From: Desulfurococcales archaeon
GTDB lineage: Archaea > Thermoproteota > Thermoprotei_A > Sulfolobales > Ignisphaeraceae
NCBI GenBank assembly: GCA_027037025.1
Contig: JALWBS010000024.1
Coordinates: forward strand, 1 to 13,125
Direction: 5' to 3'
Length of the DNA: 13,125 bases
The notes under the pieces are model-generated. The model ran no database searches. It had not been told where the DNA came from and saw nothing but the letters and a program-made list of their open reading frames with translations. Below, one piece after another: positions 1 through 7,363 of the stretch. The position numbers were made by a program, and so were the translations under genes. Each line of letters begins with the position of its first letter. Within the stretch, counting starts at the first letter, position 1.

Positions 1-17
1 TGAGAAGGTGTTCCAAG

Positions 18-740
18 GTGGGTAAGAGGATACTAGTTCAGAGGATGGGTAGAGGAACACCAACGTTCAGAAGCCCGAGCCATCTAAGGGTTGCAGCAGC
101 TAAGTACCCACCACCAACCGATAAGGTGATCAAGGGTGTCGTCGCTGAGCTCGTTCACGACCCTGGGAGGTGGGTGCCATTAGCAAGGATAGTTCTCGAG
201 GATGGTAGAGAGTTCTACAACGTTGCTGTAGAGGGACTACGGGTTGGCCAAGTAATTGAGATAGGGCCTGGTGCAAAGGTTGCTACTGGCAACATACTTC
301 CGCTACGAGACATACCGGAAGGAACTCAGATATGCAACGTAGAGATAAGACCTGGCGACGGAGGTAAGATAGCTCGTGCAGGTGGTACATACGCGATATT
401 GACGGGCAAGACTTCTACCCACGCTATCGTAGTCTTGCCCAGCGGTAAGCAAAAGTATCTTCCACTGAACGCAAGGGCGACCATAGGCGTGGTAGCCGGA
501 GGAGGTAGGCTAGAGAAACCGTTGCTGAAGGCTGGAAACGCGTACCACAAATGGAAAGTGAAGGCTAGGAAATGGCCAAGGGTTAGAGGAGTCGCGATGA
601 ATGCCGTGGACCATCCTCACGGTGGGGGCTCTCACCAGAGGGAATCGAAGCCTACAACCGTGTCTAGAAATGCTCCGCCAGGTAGGAAGGTTGGTCACAT
701 CGCTGCGAAGAGGACTGGTAGGAAGAAGGGAGCGCACTAA
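18..740 (+). CDS. rpl2: Large-subunit ribosomal protein uL2 (archaeal L2/L8)
   Basis: Core 50S protein that binds 23S rRNA near the peptidyl-transferase centre and helps subunit association. The 240-residue length is normal for archaeal uL2. The N-terminus has the basic GRGTPTFRSPSH segment (residues 11-22). The family signature GVAMNAVDHPHGGG lies at residues 191-204 with its conserved histidines (H199, H201), followed by the basic tail GRKVGHIAAKRTGR. The start is GTG at 18, placed seven bases after GGTG (7-10). A TGA at positions 1-3 could be the stop of an upstream gene, which in archaeal S10 clusters is normally rpl23. The usual downstream gene rps19 is missing: a convergent gene ends 18 bp away. 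Identity is certain; the operon context before position 1 is not visible. Confidence 0.97.
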   Translation: MGKRILVQRMGRGTPTFRSPSHLRVAAAKYPPPTDKVIKGVVAELVHDPGRWVPLARIVLEDGREFYNVAVEGLRVGQVIEIGPGAKVATGNILPLRDIPEGTQICNVEIRPGDGGKIARAGGTYAILTGKTSTHAIVVLPSGKQKYLPLNARATIGVVAGGGRLEKPLLKAGNAYHKWKVKARKWPRVRGVAMNAVDHPHGGGSHQRESKPTTVSRNAPPGRKVGHIAAKRTGRKKGAH

Positions 741-758
741 ACCGCTTTCGATACTCAT

Positions 759-1610
759 CTAGACAACCAGCTCACCGCGCTCTAATAGTCTAGGTTTCTT
801 CTCAACGAACCTCCTCATTTCGATGGCTCTAGGTCTCCAGCCGAGTATCACAGCTTTACCAACGCTCTTATCGGTGATGATCGCATCCACGTCGTCGAAA
901 AAGAGCCATAACATCGACGCTACTAGAGCCACAGTCCAGTTCAGATGAACTTCGTGAGGTATGGCAACGCCTTTAACGAGATCAACGAGAAGCCTCTTAA
1001 CAACACCTCTAGCAATGTCATAACCTCTGTGCATGCTGATCAAAGCTCGGTTACCGAATCCCTCAGGATACACGTACTGATAACCTGGGCCGAGGAAAAT
1101 CGAGAGCATTCTATCAACCTCCTCAATCAGAAGAACTCCCTCTTCTGAGAGCACGCTGGCTATGGACGCAAAAAGCCGAAGAGCTTTCCAAGGATCGAAG
1201 TGAGGCATCGAAAATCCCCAGAGCATAGCTACATCGAACCTTTCTCTAACAACGTGAAGATCCTCGGCTCTGAGGGACAGAGCTTCTAGGTTAATCATAG
1301 GCATGTACTCGTCCCTAAACCTAAGAGCTTCCATTAGAGCACGCGGTCTCACATCAATGAGAACAAGCTCCACATCTATACCCATATCGATCAATATCTT
1401 CGAAAGGGCGAAACCTCCGACACCCCCACCACTACAAACATCAACTATCTTAACACGGGTCTTACTCAACAAACGATTCAACCACTCGTGTCTAAGGACT
1501 TTGAGCAACAACTCCATAGACTCTACCATGCGCCTCTTGCCATTGGTAGAGAGGGGGTTCGAAGGCCATTCGAGAACCTCGTAGAGTTCTTCGAGGATGC
1601 GTGCGTTCAC
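759..1610 (-). CDS. Class I SAM-dependent methyltransferase, substrate unknown
   Basis: Predicted soluble Rossmann-fold methyltransferase of 283 residues. Motif I, IVDVCSGGGVGG, lies at residues 55-66. An acidic residue ends the second strand in LVLIDVRPRAL (D86), where the ribose of SAM is normally held. A motif IV-like FDVAMLWGFSMPHFDP follows at 125-140. The C-terminal 80 residues, including HLNWTVAL and a WLFFDD segment, look like a family-specific cap that I cannot name. The start is GTG (1608-1610), supported by a strong SD, GAGGTG, five bases upstream on the minus strand. The gene converges on uL2 with an 18-bp gap. Given that neighbour an rRNA or ribosomal-protein target is possible, but nothing in the protein shows it. 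Confidence 0.85.
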   Translation of the reverse strand: MNARILEELYEVLEWPSNPLSTNGKRRMVESMELLLKVLRHEWLNRLLSKTRVKIVDVCSGGGVGGFALSKILIDMGIDVELVLIDVRPRALMEALRFRDEYMPMINLEALSLRAEDLHVVRERFDVAMLWGFSMPHFDPWKALRLFASIASVLSEEGVLLIEEVDRMLSIFLGPGYQYVYPEGFGNRALISMHRGYDIARGVVKRLLVDLVKGVAIPHEVHLNWTVALVASMLWLFFDDVDAIITDKSVGKAVILGWRPRAIEMRRFVEKKPRLLERGELVV

Positions 1611-1842
1611 AACATCACCTCAACTGTGTCGAAAGCGCGTAACTACGCTATAGCTATTGAACCCGCTGACCAAAATAACTAGTTCGCACGAAATTATTGG
1701 TTCAATGAATGTTGTACGAAGCGAAGAACGTAATCGCGTCTTCGATGAGTTCAACCGCGTAACCGTGGACACGGCTCCGAGATCCATATGACGTTTTAAA
1801 GGGTATCAACGCGCTCCATAGCTAAACACTTGACCGAACTAA

Positions 1843-1906
1843 AATCGCTACCTCAGCGATTAATGCTCAGATCCATTAATCAAAGCTTAATTAATCGATA
1901 ATCGCT
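1843..1906. promoter_or_regulatory. Candidate operator: AATCGCT inverted repeat plus third copy
   Basis: AATCGCT (1843-1849) and AGCGATT (1855-1861) form a perfect dyad around the five bases ACCTC. A further direct AATCGCTA is at 1900-1907. Two inverted half-sites and a direct one about 50 bp apart, upstream of the oxidoreductase promoter, fit a transcription-factor binding region. Alternatively the dyad could fold as an RNA hairpin if transcription begins near 1825. Function is inferred from position only. Confidence 0.35.
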
Positions 1907-2004
1907 AAATCACATGCACGTACCAGGAAAACTTCGGTATGTACGATGTGCTATGATTTAATAGAAGTTGAATTACCGTGGTATACCTGTTTATTTACGT
2001 AGAT

Positions 2005-2023
2005 GCTTTATTAACATATATTT
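2005..2023 (+). promoter_or_regulatory. Probable TATA-box region for the oxidoreductase operon
   Basis: CTTTATTAAC (2006-2015) and the adjoining CATATATTT (2015-2023) are the best archaeal TATA-like blocks just upstream of the TTG at 2058. A start site about 25 bp downstream would fall near 2035-2045. That leaves a short leader with the SD-like AGGTAGGG (2045-2052). This placement argues against translation starting at 1968. Confidence 0.4.
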
Positions 2024-2057
2024 CTCAGTTCGATACATTTTTACAGGTAGGGATCCC

Positions 2058-3890
2058 TTGTCTCATCCCTTCGGAGTACTGCTCGAGATCGATTTGAGTA
2101 CCGGAAAGAGTAGAGTTGTTGAGATCAATTCTGATGTTGTGAAACATTTCATAGGAGGAAAAGGTCTTGGAGCATACCTACTGTTCAAGTACCTTGCTCC
2201 TGGCACAGATCCTTTGTCTCCGAACAACGTACTCATGTTCTTGACCGGCCCCCTGACCGGAACTCCTTACCCAACCTCGGGTAGGATGGTGGTTGTAACT
2301 AAGTCACCCCTCACAAACCTTTACCTAGATTCACACGCTGGAGGCTCTCTAGGCTCTGAGCTTAGGTGGTGCGGATTCGATGGCGTCGTAGTTAAGGGTC
2401 GTGCCTCTAACCCTGTGTACATCTTTATCCACGGCGAGGATGTGGAGATCAGAGATGCGACGAAGTACTGGGGTATGACTGTTTCGGAGACCGTGAAAGC
2501 TCTTCGGAAGGAAGTTGGGATCCTCGATGCCCATGTAGCTACGATAGGTCCTGCGGGAGAGAGGCTCGTAAGGTACGCAGCGATAATGATTGATTGCGAT
2601 GAGGATCCGTGGAGAGGTGGGATCGCGGGGAGGGGTGGTGCTGGTACTGTGATGGGTTCGAAGAATCTGAAGGCGTTGGTAGTGAAGGCGAAGGAGAGGA
2701 GGATCCGCGCTGCTAACATCGATAAGCTGAAGGAGATTTCGAGAAAGGCGTTAGAATTGATAAACAGGACGAAGTTTCTGAAGATACGCAGCGCCATAGG
2801 CACATCGTTCTGGGTCGAGCCCATGAATAGGTTCGGGATCCTACCTACGAAGAACTTCAGCCGGGGGTTCATGGAGGATGCAGTGGGTCTCTACGGGGAG
2901 TACATGAGGGCGTTCGTGAAGAGGAGCGTTTCCTGCTACAACTGCCCTGTAGCGTGTGGAAAGATCGTTGAGGCAGATGGTGAGGAGGTTAAGGTGGAGT
3001 ACGAGGATATAGCTATGCTCGGAAGCGACTGCTTGATAGACGACGTGATAAAGGTGGCCAAATCGCTTAAGCGAGTGAACGAGCTGGGTCTAGACGCGAT
3101 ATCGACTGGGAACGTGATTGCCTTCGCAATGGAGCTCAGAGAGCTAGGCCTACTCGGGGAAGCCCCATCGTTTGGTGACCACGAGGGGCAGATGGAGTTG
3201 ATTAGGAAGATAGCGTATAGGGAGGGCATCGGCGATCTCTTAGCTGAGGGCGTTGCTAGGGTCGCTAGGAAGATAGGTGGTAAAGCTCTCGAGATAGCGA
3301 TGCACGTCAAGGGAATGGAGCTGCCAGGGTACGAGCCGCGGGCCTCGTGGGGCATGGCCCTAGCCTACGCAACATCCGATAGGGGTGGTTGCCACCAGAG
3401 GGCATGGACAACGAGAGCGGAGATCGAGGGACCCCTAGAGAGGTTCTCTACGGAGGGAGTTGCTAAGTTTGTTAAGGAGACGCAGGATGAGCGTGCCGCC
3501 GCCTTCTCCCTAATAGTCTGCGACTTCATACCCCTCTACGAGCCGTGGGAAGCCGTCTCCGCCGTGCTCGGAATAGAGTTCACGAAGGAGGACTACCTGA
3601 AGTGTGGTGAGAGGATCTGGAACCTCACTAGGGTCTTCAACATTAGGGAGGCTAACATAGGTAGGAAAGACGATACGCTACCACCGAGGGTATTCAACGA
3701 ACCACTACCACTACCACCCAACGGCAAGTTCTGCGTACGTCTGAGGAGGGAAGTGTTCGAGAAGATGCTGGATGAGTACTACTCGCTGAGGAGGTGGGGA
3801 AGGGATGGTAGACCATCTAAGGAGATCCTCGAGGAGCTCGAATTAACGAAGTTCTTCCCAGAGGTTCTTAACTACGCTAGCAAGGGTTAG
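2058..3890 (+). CDS. aor: Aldehyde:ferredoxin oxidoreductase (tungstopterin enzyme)
   Basis: Oxidises aldehydes to carboxylic acids and passes electrons to ferredoxin. The family carries a tungsten bis-pterin cofactor and one [4Fe-4S] cluster in the cytoplasm. Numbered from the TTG at 2058 (610 residues), landmarks are EIDLSTGKS (10-18), GGKGLG (33-38), DSHAGGSLGSELRWCGFDG (91-109), GPAGE (164-168), and the GGIAGRGGAGTVMGSKNLKA segment (187-206). The cluster ligands are C293, C296 and C300 in CYNCPVAC with the fourth at C488 (LIVCDF), close to the Pyrococcus furiosus AOR spacing. The frame is open to a TTG at 1968 (640 residues), but the extra 30 residues are hydrophobic and unlike the family, and AGGTAGGG sits five bases before 2058. 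Substrate among AOR, FOR, GOR and WOR types cannot be told. The homoserine dehydrogenase gene follows at once. Confidence 0.93.
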   Translation: MSHPFGVLLEIDLSTGKSRVVEINSDVVKHFIGGKGLGAYLLFKYLAPGTDPLSPNNVLMFLTGPLTGTPYPTSGRMVVVTKSPLTNLYLDSHAGGSLGSELRWCGFDGVVVKGRASNPVYIFIHGEDVEIRDATKYWGMTVSETVKALRKEVGILDAHVATIGPAGERLVRYAAIMIDCDEDPWRGGIAGRGGAGTVMGSKNLKALVVKAKERRIRAANIDKLKEISRKALELINRTKFLKIRSAIGTSFWVEPMNRFGILPTKNFSRGFMEDAVGLYGEYMRAFVKRSVSCYNCPVACGKIVEADGEEVKVEYEDIAMLGSDCLIDDVIKVAKSLKRVNELGLDAISTGNVIAFAMELRELGLLGEAPSFGDHEGQMELIRKIAYREGIGDLLAEGVARVARKIGGKALEIAMHVKGMELPGYEPRASWGMALAYATSDRGGCHQRAWTTRAEIEGPLERFSTEGVAKFVKETQDERAAAFSLIVCDFIPLYEPWEAVSAVLGIEFTKEDYLKCGERIWNLTRVFNIREANIGRKDDTLPPRVFNEPLPLPPNGKFCVRLRREVFEKMLDEYYSLRRWGRDGRPSKEILEELELTKFFPEVLNYASKG

Positions 3891-3912
3891 CCACGTTTTT
3901 CAGGTGGTTCCC

Positions 3913-4962
3913 ATGCCCACACGCGTCTGGAGGATTGGTCTGGTCGGGTTTGGGAACGTTGGTCAAGGATTCGTGAGGATACTGGCTAGGAAGCGTGAGG
4001 AGCTTAGGAAGAGGTACGGATTCGAGTTCAAGATCGTGGGTATAGCAGATCCCATCAAGGGCTCGGTATACGATTCCGAGGGTCTGGATCCCAAATTATT
4101 GGTAAAGCTCGTGGATGAGAAGGGTCACATAAAGGACTACCCCGGTGGTAGGAAGGACATAGATAGCTTGACGATATGCAGATCGGGGGACATAGACATC
4201 GTTGTGGAGGTAACCCCGACAAATATTGAGACGGGGGAACCGGGGTTAACACATATCAGGGTGGCTCTCGAGCATGGAAAGCACGTTGTAACCTCGAATA
4301 AGGGTCCGATAGCCGTAGCCTACCCTGAGCTGAAGGAGTTAGCTGAGCGCAAGGGTGTGATGCTCAGGTTCGAAGGCGTCGTGCTGAGCGGAACCCCCGC
4401 GATAAACCTCGCTCTCGAAGCCATGGCCGGCGTTGACATAACCAAGGTTGAGGGTATTGTGAACGGCACTACGAACTTCATCCTTACGAAGATGGAGGAG
4501 GGGATGAGCTACGAGGAGGCTCTAAGGGAGGCTCAACGCCTAGGCTACGCCGAAGCTGACCCGACAATGGATGTCGAGGGATGGGATGCGGCGATTAAGG
4601 CTGTGATAATAGCGAACGTGTTGATGGATGCTCGCATAACGATCAAGGATGTTGAGAGGGAGGGGATAACGAAGATAACTCCGGAGGATGTCAAGGAGGC
4701 GCTTAGAAATGGACAGAGGATAAAGCTTCTCATGAGGGTGGTTCGCGAGGGTGGCAACGTTAGGGCCTCGGTCAAGCCTGAGAGAATTAACTTATCGCAC
4801 CCCTTAGCCAACGTTGTGGGGGTGACTAACGCACTCACGTTCTACACCGATCACCTCGGTCCCGTAACCATCGTAGGTCCCGGAGCCGGAAGGATAGAGA
4901 CTGGACAAGCGATACTAAGCGATATCCTAGCTATACACCGTTACCACACACGCTTCAGGTGA
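3913..4962 (+). CDS. hom: Homoserine dehydrogenase
   Basis: Interconverts aspartate 4-semialdehyde and homoserine with NAD(P)H, the branch step towards threonine and methionine. Numbered from the ATG at 3913 (349 residues), it has an N-terminal nucleotide-binding fold with GFGNVG (12-17), TSNKGPIA (127-134), the catalytic-domain signature EGIVNGTTNFILTKMEEG (180-197), and EADPTMDVEGWDAAIK (214-229) with the conserved aspartates and K229. There is no ACT domain and no fused aspartokinase, so it is the short form. The frame is also open to a GTG at 3904, but AGGTGG (3902-3907) lies five bases before 3913 and fits better. It sits 22 bp after the oxidoreductase and six bp before the cyclase gene, so it is probably co-transcribed with both. 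No other threonine or methionine pathway gene is nearby. Confidence 0.93.
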   Translation: MPTRVWRIGLVGFGNVGQGFVRILARKREELRKRYGFEFKIVGIADPIKGSVYDSEGLDPKLLVKLVDEKGHIKDYPGGRKDIDSLTICRSGDIDIVVEVTPTNIETGEPGLTHIRVALEHGKHVVTSNKGPIAVAYPELKELAERKGVMLRFEGVVLSGTPAINLALEAMAGVDITKVEGIVNGTTNFILTKMEEGMSYEEALREAQRLGYAEADPTMDVEGWDAAIKAVIIANVLMDARITIKDVEREGITKITPEDVKEALRNGQRIKLLMRVVREGGNVRASVKPERINLSHPLANVVGVTNALTFYTDHLGPVTIVGPGAGRIETGQAILSDILAIHRYHTRFR

Positions 4963-4968
4963 AGATTC

Positions 4969-5613
4969 TTGAAGGTAATAGACCTGTCTATGCCTATCGA
5001 GAGCCTTAAGACCCCTATGTTCCCAACTTATCCAAAGCCTCTCAAAACGATATTCAGCACTATCGAGACCCACGGATTCAATTCCAATGTATGGATATTC
5101 GTAGAGCACACCTCTACTCACGTCGATGCACCGATACACTTCATCAAGGATGGTGATACAATCGATAAGATCCCGGTGGATACCTACGTAGGCTGGGCAA
5201 CGGTGCTGGACTTCAGCAACGTACCACCTAAGCACGAGATAAGCTCTGAGGAGCTCGAGGAGAGGATACGTTCGCTCCCATTCAGAGTTGAGAAGGGTTG
5301 GATACTACTACTCTACACGGGCTACAGCTACAAGGCGGGGACCGACGAGTGGTACAACCATCCCGGGCTCAGCGAGGATGCATGCCGCTACCTACTAAAA
5401 CTAGGCGTTAAGGCGATCGGCATCGATGCTCCAAGCCCTGACCACGAACCCTTCCCAGCTCATAGAATACTGCTACCCCGAGGAGTTGCAATATACGAGA
5501 ACCTAATCAACTTAGACAAGCTGATCAACAAGAAGTTCCTCTTCATAGGCTTACCACTGAAGCTCGTTGAGGGAACGGCTTCGCCAGTAAGAGCCGTTGC
5601 GGTGCTGATGTGA
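4969..5613 (+). CDS. Cyclase-family metal-dependent hydrolase (kynurenine formamidase-like)
   Basis: Belongs to the cyclase superfamily that includes KynB-type arylformamidases and isatin hydrolases, which hydrolyse amides or lactams with Zn or Mn. The metal-site motif is H47-T-S-T-H51-V-D53-A-P-I-H57, a variant of HxGTHxDxPxH with serine in place of glycine. The second signature, GIDAPSPDHEPFPAHRILL (147-165), and YENLINLDKL close to the C-terminus complete the family pattern. Length (214) is normal. The start is TTG at 4969; its SD AGGTGA (4957-4962) includes the stop codon of the upstream gene, a sign of translational coupling. The substrate is unknown. A kynurenine pathway is not implied, because no tryptophan-degradation partner is in view. 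Confidence 0.88.
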   Translation: MKVIDLSMPIESLKTPMFPTYPKPLKTIFSTIETHGFNSNVWIFVEHTSTHVDAPIHFIKDGDTIDKIPVDTYVGWATVLDFSNVPPKHEISSEELEERIRSLPFRVEKGWILLLYTGYSYKAGTDEWYNHPGLSEDACRYLLKLGVKAIGIDAPSPDHEPFPAHRILLPRGVAIYENLINLDKLINKKFLFIGLPLKLVEGTASPVRAVAVLM

Positions 5614-5905
5614 TACATCGACGCGTTAGCTGAGCGATGGTGCAACACTACAGTTCTTCACCACACCGTATCTAAACACATTTTCGCGTGTTGTTAGCTT
5701 AGAGGATGCATATAACCACCTTACCCAACTGTTTAATCACATAGAAAGTGGATAATGCGGATACGATGAATTAAGTGAGTATAGTTCGATCATAAAGGTG
5801 CTTATCCATAAAAACTCTATCTAAAGGAAGAAAAAATTTAAGAAATTCAAAACCTTATTAATCGTCATTAAATATACATAGTTGTAGCTCCTTGGGGAGG
5901 AGATG
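5614..5905. other. Intergenic promoter region before the permease
   Basis: About 290 bp without a gene. An AT-rich end carries purine-rich AAAAAATTTAAG (5831-5842) and TTAAATATA (5868-5876), both TATA-like. Further left is GCATATAACC (about 5708-5717), also TATA-like but with no reading frame behind it. The broken spacing shows that the permease is transcribed separately from the oxidoreductase, dehydrogenase and cyclase genes. Confidence 0.5.
5831..5876 (+). promoter_or_regulatory. Probable promoter of the permease gene
   Basis: GAAGAAAAAATTTAAG looks like a purine-rich BRE followed by a TATA box at about 5836-5842, which would place initiation near 5865. A second candidate, TTAAATATA at 5868-5876, would initiate near 5899 and leave almost no leader. 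The strong SD GGGGAGG at 5894-5900 needs a leader, so the first candidate is preferred. Confidence 0.4.
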
Positions 5906-7288
5906 ATGGTCGAAGTAAAGCTTGCTCGTAAGCTAGGCTTTTGGCATCTCTTCGCGATATCTGCTGGTGCCGTTCTCGGCAGCGGTATATTCATAGCATT
6001 GTCTAGCTTCGCAGCTTCGGGACCCCTGATTGACATAGCCGTGATCGTTGGAGGCATATTCTTCCTGCTGTGGATGATCATAGGCGCGGAGTTCTCGGTT
6101 GCAATGCCTAAAGCTGCTTCGCTCGAGATCTGGGCTAGGAGTACTCTCGGTGGATACGCTGGGTTCCTGATGGGCTTCGGCTACGCGTTTGCTTGGGCAA
6201 CCTGTGCCGAGGCCTTCGCCCTCGGCATACTCACGCACTACTTCATACCGTCCATAGATCCACGAATATGGGGAATCATACTGGTCACGATATTCCTTGC
6301 GCTCAACCTCGCTGGCGTTGGTATAAGCGGCAATGTCCAGCTGGCTCTCACCGTCGGGCTCATATCGATAATATGGTTCTTCAACATAGCCGGCCTCTTC
6401 AAGATAAACCCGGCGAACTGGTCCACATACCCACCGATAACGGGCGCGGCTCTGGGTGGTGCGATTATAGCCGCTATGTATGCCTACGTAGGTCCTCTAC
6501 TCGTCGCTACGGCCGCTGAAGAAGCTAAGGATATCAGGGACATGCCCAAGGCGATGATATCCTCGACGATATTCATAATAGCCATGTACGCGATAGCGAT
6601 ACTCGTACTCACAGGCGTTGTACCGGCCTCGGCATTCAAGGGCATTAGCCAAGCGGCCACGCCCATGGAAACGCCGTTCGTCATAGGGATGAAGGAGATA
6701 GCTGGTCCCGTGGGCGTCGCCCTCATAGCCTTAGCGGCGTGGCTAGCCTCAGCAACCGATGTATTGATGGGCAACCTCTACGGGGCGTCGAGGCTGTTCT
6801 ACGGCATGGCTAAGGATGGCTACCTCCCAAAGGTATTCGCCTACGTATGGCCCAAGACTAGGGTGCCTCTATGGTCACTACTGCTAGCAGCCGCCTTCTG
6901 CTACTTCGTAGCTGCAACCGGTTGGTACTGGGCGTTCGTGTACATAGCGACGATCGCGTGGGACATAGACTACGTCATAATATCGTTGGCTGGGCTCATG
7001 CTCAGGAAGAAGTATCCGCAGCTGCTAAGGATATGGAAGTACCGTGGCTACCCAGCTATACCAATAATCTCGTTGATAGGCTCCTTGATAGTGTTAGCGC
7101 TTTGCTTCATACCGCAGTTCGGAGGTAGCATAAAGTATCTATGGTTCACAATAGGATACTTAGCAGCGACGTACATCTACTGGAAGCTCTACGCAGAGAA
7201 GAGGGTTAAGCCATTCAACCCCGAGGAGTACATCAGGGCACAGGAAGAGGCCATCAAGGAAGCGGAGATGCTCAAGACTAGGAAGTAA
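5906..7288 (+). CDS. APC-superfamily amino-acid permease
   Basis: Integral cytoplasmic-membrane transporter, probably for amino acids or amines by proton or sodium coupling. The 460 residues are hydrophobic nearly throughout and fit about twelve helices. The first helix holds GAVLGSGIF (21-29), the unwound substrate-binding GSG motif of the family. The cytoplasmic loop GASRLFYGMAKDGYLPKVFA is a typical APC signature between helices 8 and 9. The charged C-terminal tail ends in KEAEMLKTRK. Tandem ATGs lie at 5903 and 5906; the second is five bases from GGGGAGG and was chosen. The gene is transcribed towards the MFS gene. Substrate cannot be read from sequence; the amino-acid enzyme next door is the only hint. 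Confidence 0.92.
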   Translation: MVEVKLARKLGFWHLFAISAGAVLGSGIFIALSSFAASGPLIDIAVIVGGIFFLLWMIIGAEFSVAMPKAASLEIWARSTLGGYAGFLMGFGYAFAWATCAEAFALGILTHYFIPSIDPRIWGIILVTIFLALNLAGVGISGNVQLALTVGLISIIWFFNIAGLFKINPANWSTYPPITGAALGGAIIAAMYAYVGPLLVATAAEEAKDIRDMPKAMISSTIFIIAMYAIAILVLTGVVPASAFKGISQAATPMETPFVIGMKEIAGPVGVALIALAAWLASATDVLMGNLYGASRLFYGMAKDGYLPKVFAYVWPKTRVPLWSLLLAAAFCYFVAATGWYWAFVYIATIAWDIDYVIISLAGLMLRKKYPQLLRIWKYRGYPAIPIISLIGSLIVLALCFIPQFGGSIKYLWFTIGYLAATYIYWKLYAEKRVKPFNPEEYIRAQEEAIKEAEMLKTRK

Positions 7289-7312
7289 CCCTCGAAAATC
7301 CCGGGACGAGAA

Positions 7313-7336
7313 CCCTCCTTTTAGTCTTCTGCTCTT
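7313..7336 (+). terminator. Pyrimidine-rich tract, likely permease transcript end
   Basis: The 24 bases after the permease stop are almost all pyrimidine, with TTTT and several short T runs (CCTTTTAGTCTTCTGCTCTT). Archaeal RNA polymerase commonly terminates in such U-rich tracts without a hairpin. It lies between two convergent genes, where a terminator is expected. Confidence 0.35.
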
Positions 7337-7363
7337 ATCACACCTCAACTAATTCGCAACTCC

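Larger units (their letters stand above)
1611..2057. other. Intergenic region with dyads and promoter-like AT-rich blocks
   Basis: No convincing gene is visible. The region holds a short hairpin (CCGTG-GA-CACGG, about 1764-1775), a TATA-like GTTTTAAAG (about 1793-1801), and a perfect 7-bp inverted repeat AATCGCT/AGCGATT at 1843-1861 whose left arm recurs directly at 1900-1906. AT-rich ATTAAT/TTAATTAAT stretches follow at 1875-1896. Closest to the oxidoreductase gene are ATTTAATAG (about 1956-1963) and CTTTATTAACATATATTT (2006-2023). The coding frame of the downstream gene stays open back to a TTG at 1968, but the translation of 1968-2057 does not resemble the family. Confidence 0.6.

Noticed and set aside
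1983..2049. TACCTGT/ACAGGTA inverted repeat flanking the oxidoreductase promoter.
   Set aside because: The seven-base arms are 53 bp apart and the right arm coincides with the SD; this is likely to be chance.
1968..2057. N-terminal extension of the oxidoreductase from TTG 1968.
   Set aside because: It is hydrophobic and unlike family N-termini, has no SD, and overlaps the best TATA candidates.
7289..7312. CTCG...CCCGGG...CGAG palindrome-like sequence after the permease stop as a hairpin terminator.
   Set aside because: The stem is only four base pairs once the central CCCGGG is excluded; the pyrimidine tract that follows is the better terminator candidate.
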